Positions 34,719 to 43,674 of a stretch of DNA of 64,000 nucleotides are shown here, one piece after another (the stretch's first letter is position 1; each line of letters opens with the position of its first letter). Made by a program: the position numbers and the translations under genes. The DNA comes from Paracoccus sulfuroxidans. Its GTDB lineage: Bacteria > Pseudomonadota > Alphaproteobacteria > Rhodobacterales > Rhodobacteraceae. The DNA lies in contig NZ_VLKU01000004.1 of NCBI RefSeq assembly GCF_007830335.1, positions 310,001 to 374,000 of the forward strand, read 5' to 3'. The notes under the pieces were generated by a model. That model was not told the origin of the DNA, did no database searches, and worked only from the letters and a program-made list of their open reading frames with translations.

Positions 34719-35579
34719 CTAGGCGCGCTTGCGGCAGATCATCACGTCCTGGAATTGCGGGAAGCGGCGGCGCACCTCGACCACCTTGAAGAAGCGGCCC
34801 CAGACATTCTTCAGATAATCGGTCTTGTAGAAGACGTTGCTGGCGTAAGAGCGTTCGTTCTGCCAGCGCACCACCAGCCGGTTGCCTTTGAACTTGCGCT
34901 CGGCATCTAGCACATTGCCGATATTGGGATAGTTCATCACCGGCTTCCACAGGGGCCAGTTCTCGTTCATGTCGGTCAGCGTGTGTTCGCTGTGGAAGGT
35001 CAGCCAGGCTAAACCGCCGGGGCGCAGGACGCGCTCAAGCTCGGCCAACCAGGCGGTCTCGAACGCCTCGATATGAGTGAAGACCGAGAAGGCCGAGACC
35101 AGATCCATCGAATTGTCCGCCAGCGGCAGCGAGGGGATCGTGCTGCTGTGGAACACCCGCGCCTGCGGCGGAAGATAAAGGTTACACCATTCGACATGCA
35201 GCCGGTTGATGTCGCAGCCGACGGCGCGGATGCCGCGCTCATTCAGCGCCATGTGCCGCAGCACGCGCCCCGAGGCGCAGCCGATGTCCAGATAATCGCG
35301 CACCTGAACGCCGTATTTGTCGGCCACATCCAGAAGGTTCTTCGCGTCTTGGAAACCGCTGGCCCAGAAGCTGAAGTGATGGGGGCCGTAATAGCCCTCG
35401 CGGTTCTGGGTCTCGGGCAAGGGCCAGGTGTCGCGCGCCAAGGCCTCGCGATAGTCGAGATGGTCGAACATCTTCTTGCGCTCGTCCGCCTCATAATGCT
35501 GGGCCGCCGGGGGCAAGATATTGAACTCCGGCTCTTTTCCCGAGTTCAGCGAGACCATGTCTTCCCAGATCGCAGCCAT
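34719..35579 (-). CDS. Class I SAM-dependent methyltransferase
   Basis: A 286-residue protein. SAM motif I is YLDIGCASGR at about 96-105; the acidic residue after strand 2 is in AVGCDINRLHVEW, and the later FSVFTHIEAFETAWLAELER and VLRPGGLAWLTFH match the Methyltransf_11/25 pattern. The N-terminal 90 residues precede the Rossmann domain and may bind substrate; the C-terminus VVEVRRRFPQFQDVMICRK is the last beta strand. The methyl acceptor is unknown. It lies directly upstream of the ribH riboswitch on the same strand but is probably a separate transcript. Confidence 0.8.
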   Translation of the reverse strand: MAAIWEDMVSLNSGKEPEFNILPPAAQHYEADERKKMFDHLDYREALARDTWPLPETQNREGYYGPHHFSFWASGFQDAKNLLDVADKYGVQVRDYLDIGCASGRVLRHMALNERGIRAVGCDINRLHVEWCNLYLPPQARVFHSSTIPSLPLADNSMDLVSAFSVFTHIEAFETAWLAELERVLRPGGLAWLTFHSEHTLTDMNENWPLWKPVMNYPNIGNVLDAERKFKGNRLVVRWQNERSYASNVFYKTDYLKNVWGRFFKVVEVRRRFPQFQDVMICRKRA

Positions 35580-35857
35580 AATTTCGCCATAGATCTAGCC
35601 AATGCTGGGGCGATTAGCCGTAATCGCGCGTGCTCTGACAATTCACAACCGTCGGTTCGGCGGAAAACTGCGCGAGACGTGCCAGTGCGGCTTCGCAGAT
35701 TGACGGACTGAAGGGCTTCAAATTTTACATAACTCTGGTTATCACATATTTATTTGGCGTCACGCAGCTTCCGGGCGAACCGCGACGACTCTCGGCCCCC
35801 CACGGTCCGGACGGGCGGAGATCAATGCGCCACATCTACAAAAGCAACCCGGGACCC
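35580..35857. other. Upstream region of the methyltransferase gene
   Basis: A 278-base gap between two minus-strand genes. Bases 35720-35755 are distinctly AT-rich (ATAACTCTGGTTATCACATA) and are the likely promoter area for the methyltransferase gene. No ORF or strong hairpin was found. Confidence 0.4.
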
Positions 35858-36748
35858 CTACTCCGCCATCAAGCTCGCCATGCATTCGACCAGCTCATGC
35901 CCCAGCAATCCGGGGCGGCGATGGGCGGGCCAGGCGACGACGACGGTGCGGACGGGGTGGAACTGCATGTCCTCGCAGACCAGCCGGACGACCTCGCCGC
36001 GCCGCTCCTCGGCCTCGAAGGTGCGGGTGGCCGAGAAGCACCAGCCGAGGCCGGCCGCGACCATGCTCTTGATCGTCTCGACATCGTTCACTGTCCAGAC
36101 ATCGGTGGCGAAGATGCGGCCCACCCGCTCCATATCGATGTCGGGGCTGCGGACGTAGTAGATCTGCCGCTCCTGATCGAAGGCGCTCAGCGGCAGGGGC
36201 TGGGGCAGGCCCGCCAGCCGGTGATTGACGGCGCAGACCGGGGCCAGCGTCTCGCTGCCCAGATGCCGGGCGGCGATGTCCGAGGGGATCGCGGCTGCCA
36301 GCGTCAGCGCAATGTCGAACTCACCTTCCCGCAGATCATCCCACAGCGTCGCCAGCGACGAGTTGAAGAACTGGATGCGGGCGCGCGGATGGGCCGCCGA
36401 AAAGACGGCCAGCGCGCGGTTGATATCGGCGCGCGGGAACAGCACGTCGACCAGCACGCGCAGCCGCGTCTCCTCGCCCTTCTCAAGCGAGACGGCATGC
36501 GAGGTAAAGCCGCGCGCCCGCTCGACCACACTGCGGGCCTCGGCCAGCAGGGCGCGCCCGCGCTCGGTCAGGTCCGAGCGGTTCGGGCCCCGCCCCAGCA
36601 GCGGAAAGCCGCATTGCGCCTCAAGCTGAGCCAGCGAATAGCTGATCGAGGAAATCGGCTTGCGCAGCTCCTTGGCCGCCCCGGTCAGGCTGCCCTGATC
36701 GACGACGGCGCAGAAGGCGGTCAGCTGATCGACAAGATTGGGATGCAT
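35858..36748 (-). CDS. LysR-family regulator divergent from the Liv-type operon
   Basis: A 296-residue LysR protein. The N-terminal HTH is within MHPNLVDQLTAFCAVVDQGS and LTGAAKELRKPISSISYSLA; the effector domain begins near residue 90. It is divergent from the Liv-type ABC/acyl-CoA ligase operon, with 128 bases between, and most likely controls that operon in response to its substrate or CoA ester. The segment RKPISSISY is less usual than the TQPAVS pattern of most LysR recognition helices. Confidence 0.85.
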   Translation of the reverse strand: MHPNLVDQLTAFCAVVDQGSLTGAAKELRKPISSISYSLAQLEAQCGFPLLGRGPNRSDLTERGRALLAEARSVVERARGFTSHAVSLEKGEETRLRVLVDVLFPRADINRALAVFSAAHPRARIQFFNSSLATLWDDLREGEFDIALTLAAAIPSDIAARHLGSETLAPVCAVNHRLAGLPQPLPLSAFDQERQIYYVRSPDIDMERVGRIFATDVWTVNDVETIKSMVAAGLGWCFSATRTFEAEERRGEVVRLVCEDMQFHPVRTVVVAWPAHRRPGLLGHELVECMASLMAE

Positions 36749-36768
36749 TTCGAAAATCCTGAAAGAAG

Positions 36769-36796
36769 TTTCCGATTCTTTTCGGTTTACCGGAAA
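36769..36796. promoter_or_regulatory. Nested dyads in the lysR-livG region, candidate operator
   Basis: TTTCCG (36769-36774) is mirrored by CGGAAA (36791-36796), and inside it CCGA (36772-36775) by TCGG (36782-36785). The site begins 21 bases from the lysR start, in the divergent region, as expected for LysR autoregulation and activation of the other side. Confidence 0.45.
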
Positions 36797-36876
36797 TTGA
36801 AACGGATGCTAGCCTGATTGCACTATTCCAAGGTCGCAGCAGGCGACCCGCAAGACTGTCTTTGGGAGGAGCAGCC

Positions 36877-36924
36877 ATGCAGGGAACGAAGGCGCGCAAT
36901 CCGTCGATGCGTGGCTGCCGATGA
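36877..36924 (+). CDS. 15-codon leader ORF coupled to livG
   Basis: A short ORF, MQGTKARNPSMRGCR and stop. Its ATG follows a very good ribosome-binding site, GGGAGGAGC at 36864-36872, while the livG start has none of its own. The leader stop TGA at 36922 overlaps the livG ATG at 36921 as ATGA, so ribosomes finishing the leader can reinitiate on livG. The peptide is basic and shows no run of one amino acid. It may just be a delivery device for ribosomes, or it may sense something. It could also be a non-coding artefact if livG starts elsewhere. Confidence 0.5.
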   Translation: MQGTKARNPSMRGCR

Positions 36925-37706
36925 GCGGCGATGAGAACGTCCTTGTCTGTGACAATGTGGTGCGCCGCTTTGGCGGGGTCGTGGCGCTGAAGGGCGTCTC
37001 GGTCGCGGTCAAGCGCGGCGAGATCTTCGGGCTGGTCGGGCCGAACGGCTCGGGCAAGACGACGCTGGTGAACTCGGTCACCGGATTCTACCCGCCGCAG
37101 GAAGGCCGCATCACGCTGAACGGCACGCAGATCAATGGCTTGAAGCCCTATAAGATCGCCGGGATGGGCGTCGCGCGCACCTTCCAGAACGTCGCGCTGT
37201 TCCATGGGATGAGCGTGCTCGACAACATCCTGATGGGCCGCCACATCTATATGAAGCCCAATCCTTTGGCCTCGTTCTTCTATCCCTGGTGGGCGCGCAA
37301 GGAAGAGATCGCGCATCGCGAGAAGGTCGAGGAGGTCATCGACCTGCTGCAACTCGCCCCCGCCCGCGACGAGCATGTCGATGTGATCCCGCTTGGCCTG
37401 CAAAAGCGCGTCGAACTGGCCCGCGCCCTTTGTGCCGAACCCAGCCTTCTGGTGTTGGACGAGCCGATGGCCGGGATGAACCAGGAAGAAAAGGAATATA
37501 TGGTCCGTTTCATCCTTGATGCGCAGGAGGCGCTTGGGCTGACGGTCCTGATCATCGAACATCACATGGACGTCGTGACCGCGCTTTGCGACCGCGTGCT
37601 GGTCCTGAACAACGGGCAGGAGATCGCGCAGGGTCCCGCGCGCGAAACCATCGCCAATCCGCAGGTGGTCGAGGCCTATATCGGAAAGCCCCGCAATGCA
37701 GCATGA
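36921..37706 (+). CDS. livG: Branched-chain-type ABC transporter ATP-binding protein, LivG type
   Basis: A 261-residue ABC ATPase. Walker A GPNGSGKTT is at 40-48, Walker B LLVLDEPMAGMN, and the H-loop is in LIIEHHMDVV. The signature region reads IPLGLQKRVELARALC instead of LSGGQ; this departure is known for LivG proteins of this operon type. It serves the LivHM pore downstream. The ATG sits in an overlap with the leader ORF, and the gene ends 11 bases inside the ligase gene, so all are translated as a unit. Confidence 0.9.
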   Translation: MSGDENVLVCDNVVRRFGGVVALKGVSVAVKRGEIFGLVGPNGSGKTTLVNSVTGFYPPQEGRITLNGTQINGLKPYKIAGMGVARTFQNVALFHGMSVLDNILMGRHIYMKPNPLASFFYPWWARKEEIAHREKVEEVIDLLQLAPARDEHVDVIPLGLQKRVELARALCAEPSLLVLDEPMAGMNQEEKEYMVRFILDAQEALGLTVLIIEHHMDVVTALCDRVLVLNNGQEIAQGPARETIANPQVVEAYIGKPRNAA

Positions 37707-39648
37707 CCCCATCGACCTTGCCGCCGCCGAGGCGCTGCACCCGAATTGGAAACGCGACGACCACCTGCTGACCCGGCTGGCGGCGAACGCCGCCCAGCAC
37801 CCGGCCGAGATCGCCATGCGCGAACGCGACCGTGGCATCTGGCAGGAATATAGCTGGTCCGATTACCTGACCGCCGTGCTGGAATTCGCCGCAGGGCTTG
37901 AGGCGCGGGGCGTGAAACCCGGCGATATCGTGCTGGTGATCGGCGACAACCGCCCGAACCTCTATTTCGCGATGCTGGCGCTGGCGGCTTTGCGCGCGAT
38001 CCCCTCGCCCGCCTATCCCGACGCCCCGACCGAGGAACTGGCCGCGCAGATGGCGCGCGAGAATATCCGCTGCGCCATTGCCGAGGATCAGGAGCAGGTC
38101 GACAAGATGATGGAGGCGCGCGAGCGTCACCCAGACTTGCGCCTCGTGATCTATGACGATCCGCGCGGGTTGAAGGGGCGCGAGCCTGAGGGCGTCGCCG
38201 GTTTCGACGATCTGCGCGCCGAGGGTGCGGCGCGGCTGAAGGCCGAACCGGCGCTGGCGAAGGATCTGATCGCGCGACCCTCGGTCCATGATGTCGCGGT
38301 GCTGATGCATTCCTCGGGCACGACCGGCGCGCCGAAGGGCATTCCCTTGAAGCATGGCCATGTGCTGTCTGGCGTCCGGAACGCCGCCGCTGCCGGATAT
38401 TTCCAGCAGGGCGAGGTGCATATGGCCTACCTGCCCATCGGCTGGGTCGGCGATTTCATCTTCTCGATTGGGGCGGCGCTGGATCTGCGTTTTTCGGTCA
38501 ACATCCCGGAATCGCAGGAAACCGTGATGCATGACCTGCGGGAAATTGCGCCGACGCTGTATTTCTGTTCGCCCCGCGCGTGGTCGGCGATGCTGACGCG
38601 CGTGCAGGTGGGGATGGCGGAAACGACTGGCCTCAAGCGCAAGCTTTACGATTACTTCATGCCCCGCGCCATGGCGGCGGAACGCGCGAAGCTGGACGGC
38701 AAGCCCGCGACCAGCGGCGGTCTTTCGCGCTGGCTGGGCGAGGTGCTGGTCTATGGCCCGCTGCGGGATCGGCTTGGTCTGGCCCGCGTTGAGCGAGCCT
38801 ATACGGCGGGCGAGGCGATTGGTGAGGATGTGTTTCTCTGGTTCCGCGCCCTTGGCCTGAACCTGCGCCAATTCTATGGCCAGACTGAAAACTGCGCGCT
38901 GGCGGTGGCCCAGAAGCCCGAGGATATCTCGCTGACCACGGTCGGCCGCCCCTTCCCCGGCGTAGAGATGAAGATCGACGAGCATGGAGAAATCCTGCTG
39001 AAGGGCGACAATATCTTCGACGGCTATTTCCAGAATGCCAAATCGACGGCGGAGACGCTGGTCGATGGCTGGCTGCATACCGGCGACGCGGGCCAGATCG
39101 AGCCTGACGGGCAGCTTGTGGTGCTGGGCCGTGTGTCCGAGGTGGTGGAAAAGGCCGATGGCCAGCGTTTCATCGCGACCTATCTGGAAAACCGGCTGAA
39201 ATTCTCGCCCTATATCAAGGATGCGGCGGTGATCGGCAAAGGCCGTCAGATCCTCACCGCGATCATCTGCATCGACTTTCAGGCGGTGGGCCAATGGGCG
39301 CAGGAACATGGCGTGCCCTATACCTCTTACGCGGAACTCTCGCAAAGCCCGCGCATCTATGACCTGATCGCGGGCCAGATCGCCGAGGTGAACGCGCATC
39401 TGCCGCATGGCCTGTCGATTGACCGGTTCGTCAACCTGCACAAGGAATTCGACCCCGACGACGGCGAGGTCACCCGCACCCGCAAGCTGAAGCGCAATGT
39501 CATCGATGAGCGTTACGGCCCCATCATCGAGGCGCTGAACGCGGGCGCGCGCGAAATCGACTTCAAGGCGCAGATCACCTATGAGAACGGCCAGACCGGA
39601 TCGCTTGACCGGGTCCTGCGGCTGTCCGACGTGAAGGGAGCCGCGTGA
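37696..39648 (+). CDS. AMP-binding acyl-CoA ligase (long-chain fatty-acid-CoA ligase-like)
   Basis: A 650-residue ANL-superfamily enzyme. The P-loop MHSSGTTGAPKGIPL is near 206-220, the A5 motif FYGQTENCALAV near 393, the hinge LHTGDAGQIEPDGQLVVLGR near 455-475, and the catalytic-type lysine in DDGEVTRTRKLKRN near the end. Long insertions are as in bacterial FadD-like/bubblegum-type ligases. It should make a CoA thioester from the acid imported by the surrounding Liv-type transporter, trapping it in the cell. The gene lies between livG and livH, an arrangement seen in other alphaproteobacteria. The acid, aromatic or fatty, is not readable. Confidence 0.88.
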   Translation: MQHDPIDLAAAEALHPNWKRDDHLLTRLAANAAQHPAEIAMRERDRGIWQEYSWSDYLTAVLEFAAGLEARGVKPGDIVLVIGDNRPNLYFAMLALAALRAIPSPAYPDAPTEELAAQMARENIRCAIAEDQEQVDKMMEARERHPDLRLVIYDDPRGLKGREPEGVAGFDDLRAEGAARLKAEPALAKDLIARPSVHDVAVLMHSSGTTGAPKGIPLKHGHVLSGVRNAAAAGYFQQGEVHMAYLPIGWVGDFIFSIGAALDLRFSVNIPESQETVMHDLREIAPTLYFCSPRAWSAMLTRVQVGMAETTGLKRKLYDYFMPRAMAAERAKLDGKPATSGGLSRWLGEVLVYGPLRDRLGLARVERAYTAGEAIGEDVFLWFRALGLNLRQFYGQTENCALAVAQKPEDISLTTVGRPFPGVEMKIDEHGEILLKGDNIFDGYFQNAKSTAETLVDGWLHTGDAGQIEPDGQLVVLGRVSEVVEKADGQRFIATYLENRLKFSPYIKDAAVIGKGRQILTAIICIDFQAVGQWAQEHGVPYTSYAELSQSPRIYDLIAGQIAEVNAHLPHGLSIDRFVNLHKEFDPDDGEVTRTRKLKRNVIDERYGPIIEALNAGAREIDFKAQITYENGQTGSLDRVLRLSDVKGAA

Positions 39649-40526
39649 TGGCCTATTTCTTCGAGCTTCTCATCAACGGTGCCCTCACCGGCCTCATGTA
39701 TGCGCTGGTCGCGCTTGGCTTCGTGCTGATCTACAAATCGGCGGGCGTGCCGAACCTTGCGCAAGGCGCGGTGGTGATGACGGCGGGCTATGCGGTATGG
39801 CTTTTCATGTCGATGGGCCTGCCGGTCTGGCTGGCGATCCCGGCGGCGATGGTCGTGATGTTCCTCTTCGGTCTGGTGGTCGAGCGGTTGCTGCTGCGCC
39901 GCATGGTCGGCCAGCCGATCATCATGGTCGTGATGCTGACACTGGGCCTCGACATCCTGCTGCGCGGCCTTGTCCCCGGCATCCTTGGCTCGGCCCCGAA
40001 ATCCATCGACCTTGGCATCAATTTCGCCCCGGTCATCATCGGCGATGTGTTCATCAACCGCACCTCGCTGATCGGCGGCGTGATTGCGATCCTGCTGGTG
40101 GGGGCCTCGCTTCTGTTTTTCCGCACCCGGCTGGGCACCAAGCTGCGCGCGGTTTCGGACGACCATATCTCCAGCTGGGCGGTCGGCATCTCGGTCGAGC
40201 GCGCCATCGGCATCTCATGGGGCCTTGCAGGCATCGCGGCGGTGGTTGCTGGCGCGCTTTGGGGCTCGGCGCAGGGGGTCGACTGGACGCTGTCGACGCT
40301 GCTCTTCCCCGCCATCGCCGTGGTCATTCTGGGCGGTATCGACTCGATCCCCGGCGTGCTGGTGGGCGGGCTGTTGGTCGGCATTCTGGGGTCCGTCGTG
40401 CCGGGCTATCTGGACAGCTATGTCGGGGGGTCCACCCGCGACGTCGTGACCTCGGTCATCATCCTGCTGACCATCATGGTCCGCCCCTTCGGCATCTTTG
40501 GCCGCGAAGACATTGAGAGGATCTGA
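39648..40526 (+). CDS. livH: Branched-chain-type ABC transporter permease, LivH type
   Basis: A 292-residue permease with about eight transmembrane segments; NGALTGLMYALVALGFVLIY, GLVVERLLLRRMVGQPIIMV and GLAGIAAVVAGALWGSAQGV are typical LivH blocks. The ATG at 39648 overlaps the ligase stop as TGATG; a GTG one codon before is the only alternative. It pairs with LivM in the inner membrane. Confidence 0.92.
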   Translation: MAYFFELLINGALTGLMYALVALGFVLIYKSAGVPNLAQGAVVMTAGYAVWLFMSMGLPVWLAIPAAMVVMFLFGLVVERLLLRRMVGQPIIMVVMLTLGLDILLRGLVPGILGSAPKSIDLGINFAPVIIGDVFINRTSLIGGVIAILLVGASLLFFRTRLGTKLRAVSDDHISSWAVGISVERAIGISWGLAGIAAVVAGALWGSAQGVDWTLSTLLFPAIAVVILGGIDSIPGVLVGGLLVGILGSVVPGYLDSYVGGSTRDVVTSVIILLTIMVRPFGIFGREDIERI

Positions 40527-40528
40527 GC

Positions 40529-41602
40529 ATGTTCTACCGCCTCTCGGGGGTTTATCAGACCAATTACGCCGCTGACCGCAAGCTGTGGAAAATCCCGGCG
40601 GACCGCTGGCAGGTGATCGCGGTTCTGGTGCTTGCGCTGATGGCGCCGCTGTACGTCTCGCCGCTCTATCTCGGCAGCTATGTCCTGCCTTGGGTGATCT
40701 GGTCGGCGGCAGCGCTGTCGCTGACGCTGCTGATGGGCATGGCCGGTCAGCTTCATTTCGGCTTTGCTGCGGTCATGGCGATCGGCGCCTATAGCTCGAT
40801 CCATCTGGTGCGCGCGGGCATCCCGTTCGAGATCGCGCTGATCCTCTCGGGCGTTGTCTCGGCGGTGATCGGGACGCTCTTCGGCGGCGCGGCGCTGCGG
40901 GTGAAGGGCCTTTATCTGGTCATGGCGACGCTCGCCATGCAGTATCTGGTCGATTGGGTCGTGGTGAACGTGCCGTGGATTTCGGGCGGGGCCCATGCCA
41001 CGCTGCGCACGCCTGCTGTCAACTTCCTCGTCATGCCCATCGACAGCCTTGCCGCGCGCTATTGGCTGGCGCTTGGCTGGGCGGTGCTGATCACGCTGTT
41101 CTTCCTGAACGTCAAGCGCACCAGCTTTGGCCGCGCATTGGTCGCGATCCGTGACAAGGATTTCGCGGCGGCGGTGATCGGGGTCGACCCGTTCCGCACC
41201 AAGCTTGCCGCCTTCTTCACCTCGTCTTTCCTCGGCGGCGTGACCGGCGCGATCCTGGCCTTCTGCTACTACCGCGCCGTCACGCCCGAGCAGTTCGGCT
41301 TCAACGTCTCGATCCAGCTGGTGGCGATGGTGCTGGTGGGCGGGCTTGGTTCGGTCATCGGCAGCTATCTGGGCGCGGGCTTCGTGCTGCTGGCCCCGAT
41401 TTTCCTGACCAATGCGATCTCGTCTCTGGCGGCGGCGGGCTGGGTGCCGGTCAGCCAGAACTTCCTGTCGCACCTACCGCTGATCATCTACGGCGCCATG
41501 ATTATTGGCTTTTTGCTGTTCGAGCCGCTGGGGCTGGCCAAGATCTATGACAACATCCGCAAGTATTTTCTGGTCTGGCCGTTCCGCCACGCCAAAAGCT
41601 GA
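40529..41602 (+). CDS. livM: Branched-chain-type ABC transporter permease, LivM type
   Basis: A 357-residue permease. LLMGMAGQLHFGFAAVMAIG, RVKGLYLVMATLAMQYLVDW and FGRALVAIRDKDFAAAVIGV are LivM signatures; the last is the coupling loop. It starts two bases after the livH stop. The C-terminus ends in a basic tail. It pairs with LivH. Confidence 0.92.
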   Translation: MFYRLSGVYQTNYAADRKLWKIPADRWQVIAVLVLALMAPLYVSPLYLGSYVLPWVIWSAAALSLTLLMGMAGQLHFGFAAVMAIGAYSSIHLVRAGIPFEIALILSGVVSAVIGTLFGGAALRVKGLYLVMATLAMQYLVDWVVVNVPWISGGAHATLRTPAVNFLVMPIDSLAARYWLALGWAVLITLFFLNVKRTSFGRALVAIRDKDFAAAVIGVDPFRTKLAAFFTSSFLGGVTGAILAFCYYRAVTPEQFGFNVSIQLVAMVLVGGLGSVIGSYLGAGFVLLAPIFLTNAISSLAAAGWVPVSQNFLSHLPLIIYGAMIIGFLLFEPLGLAKIYDNIRKYFLVWPFRHAKS

Positions 41603-41638
41603 GGCCCTTGGGAGGGGGTTGAAATGGGAGGAAAAACA

Positions 41639-42871
41639 ATGAAATGGCTGCGCACAACCGCACTGACTGCCGCCCTTGCCTTTGGCTCGGTCACGACGGC
41701 CGCCACGGCTGATGAAATCAAGATCGGCCTGCTGCAGGACTTCACGGCGGTCTATACGTTCCTGACCGGCGAATATAACCAGGGCCAGCAGGATTATCTG
41801 ACGCTGATCAACGAAGAAGGCGGGATCGACGGCAATACCTTCACCGCCATCGTGCGCGACACCGGCAACCAGCCGCAGCGCGGGATCGAGGCCTATAACC
41901 GCGCCAAGGAAGAAGGCGCGGTGCTGTTCGACTTCCTCTCGACCCCGGTTTCGGCGGCCATTCTGGATCAGGCCGATGCCGACAAGCGCGTCGTCATCAC
42001 CCCGGTCCATGGTCGCGGCGACGCCTCGGACGGGACGGTCTTCCCCTATATCTTCCCGATGATGGCGACCTATTGGGCGCAGGCCGCGAACCTTATCGAG
42101 TTCATGAAGACGAATGAGGGCGGGCTGGAAGGCAAGAAGATCGCCATCGTCCATATCGACAGCCCCTTTGGCAAGGAACCTCTGCCGATCCTTGACGCGC
42201 TGGCCGCGCAGGAGAAGTTTGAATATAAGGCCTTCCCCTATGCCTCGCCCGGCAACGAACAATCGGCCGCATGGTCCGAAGTGCGCCGCTATCAGCCTGA
42301 TTTCGTGATGATCTGGGGCGCGGGCGGCGGTCAGGCGGTCTCGGTGAAAACCGCGATCCAGAACGGCATCAAGCCCGAACAGATCCATTCGGTGATCTGG
42401 CTGGCCGAGACCGACGCGGCCAATGTCGGCCCGATGATGAAGGGCGTGAAGCGCTTTGAGGCGACCGCCTCGGGGCTGGATCACCCGATCATCCAGCGCA
42501 TTCAGGAAAAGGTCATCACGCCGGGCAAGGGTGCGGGCGATGCGAAAAACGTCGGCACCAGCTATTACAACCTGGGCGTCGCGACCATGGCGGTATCCGT
42601 CGAGGCCGCGCGGCTTGGGCTGGAAGGCGGCGGGCCGCTGGACGGCGACAAGCTGAAAGCGGGCTTTGAAAAGATCGCAGGCTACGATGCCGAAGGCCTG
42701 ATGCCCGCCATCACCATCACCGCCGAGGACCATCAGGGCGGCGGCGCCGGTCGCGTCTCGGAATGGGATGGCGAGAAATGGGCCCCGGTCTCCGACTGGC
42801 ACGCCGCCTACCCCGAGCTGATCCGCAAGACGATTGAGGACTCGGCCGCCAAGTACAAAGAGGGTCACTAA
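41639..42871 (+). CDS. Branched-chain-type ABC transporter substrate-binding protein, LivK-like
   Basis: A 410-residue type I periplasmic binding protein. A signal peptide (TTALTAALAFGSVTTAATA) precedes the mature start DEIKIGLLQDFTAVYTFLTG. The fold and ENDFIL-like segments such as LTLINEEGGIDGNTF and the repeated Rossmann blocks match the Peripla_BP_6 family, in the branch that binds aromatic or aliphatic acids and amides rather than leucine. The ATG at 41639 was chosen because GGGAGGA lies eight bases before it; an ATG five codons upstream is also possible. Ligand unknown. Confidence 0.88.
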   Translation: MKWLRTTALTAALAFGSVTTAATADEIKIGLLQDFTAVYTFLTGEYNQGQQDYLTLINEEGGIDGNTFTAIVRDTGNQPQRGIEAYNRAKEEGAVLFDFLSTPVSAAILDQADADKRVVITPVHGRGDASDGTVFPYIFPMMATYWAQAANLIEFMKTNEGGLEGKKIAIVHIDSPFGKEPLPILDALAAQEKFEYKAFPYASPGNEQSAAWSEVRRYQPDFVMIWGAGGGQAVSVKTAIQNGIKPEQIHSVIWLAETDAANVGPMMKGVKRFEATASGLDHPIIQRIQEKVITPGKGAGDAKNVGTSYYNLGVATMAVSVEAARLGLEGGGPLDGDKLKAGFEKIAGYDAEGLMPAITITAEDHQGGGAGRVSEWDGEKWAPVSDWHAAYPELIRKTIEDSAAKYKEGH

Positions 42872-42874
42872 GCC

Positions 42875-43663
42875 ATGCCCGCGCTGATGCTTGAGAACGT
42901 CGAAGTCATCTATGACAAGGTCTTCCTTGCGATCAAAGGCGTCTCGCTGGAGATCGGCGAGGGTGAGATGGTCGCGCTTCTGGGCTCAAACGGCGCGGGG
43001 AAATCGACCACGTTGAAATCCATCTCGGGGCTTCTGGGCCCCGAGCGTGGGCTGGTCACGCGGGGTGATGTGCAGTTTCAGGGCAAATCGATCCTGAACA
43101 TGGGCGCGCCCGAGCGGGTGGCGGCGGGGCTGGTGCATGTGCTGGAAGGTCGGCGCATCTTCGGCCACCTGACCCCCGATGAAAACCTGATTGCCGCCTA
43201 TCGCGGCGGCAATTCGGGCCGCTTCAATGAGCTGCGCGAACAGGTCTATGCCTATTTCCCGCGCCTGAAGGAACGTATCAAATCGAAGGCGGGCTATCTG
43301 TCGGGCGGCGAACAGCAGATGCTGGCCATCGGTCGCGCGCTGATGACCGAACCCAAGCTCATCATGCTGGATGAGCCTTCGCTGGGCCTGTCGCCGCTGC
43401 TGGTGCAAGAGATTTTCGGCATCATTCAGGACATCAACGCGCGTGAAAAGCTGTCGGTCCTGCTGGTCGAACAGAACGCCGCCGCGACCCTCGACATCGT
43501 GCACCGCGCCTATCTGATCGAACAGGGGCAGGTCGTCATGTCCGGCTCGGCCGATGTGCTGAAATCGAACCCGGATGTGCAGGACTTCTATCTGGGCGGC
43601 GCGGGCAAGGTCGATTACCGCAACGTCAAACATTACCGCCGGCGCAAGCGCTGGCTGGCCTGA
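42875..43663 (+). CDS. livF: Branched-chain-type ABC transporter ATP-binding protein, LivF type
   Basis: A 262-residue ABC ATPase with Walker A GSNGAGKST at 37-45, signature YLSGGEQQMLAIGRALM, Walker B LIMLDEPSLGLSP and the LivF-typical LLVEQNAAATLDIVHRAYLI. It is the second ATPase of the importer, next to the binding protein gene, and ends 11 bases before the last ligase gene. The C-terminus HYRRRKRWLA is an added basic tail. Confidence 0.92.
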   Translation: MPALMLENVEVIYDKVFLAIKGVSLEIGEGEMVALLGSNGAGKSTTLKSISGLLGPERGLVTRGDVQFQGKSILNMGAPERVAAGLVHVLEGRRIFGHLTPDENLIAAYRGGNSGRFNELREQVYAYFPRLKERIKSKAGYLSGGEQQMLAIGRALMTEPKLIMLDEPSLGLSPLLVQEIFGIIQDINAREKLSVLLVEQNAAATLDIVHRAYLIEQGQVVMSGSADVLKSNPDVQDFYLGGAGKVDYRNVKHYRRRKRWLA

Positions 43664-43674
43664 GGAGTTTTCCC

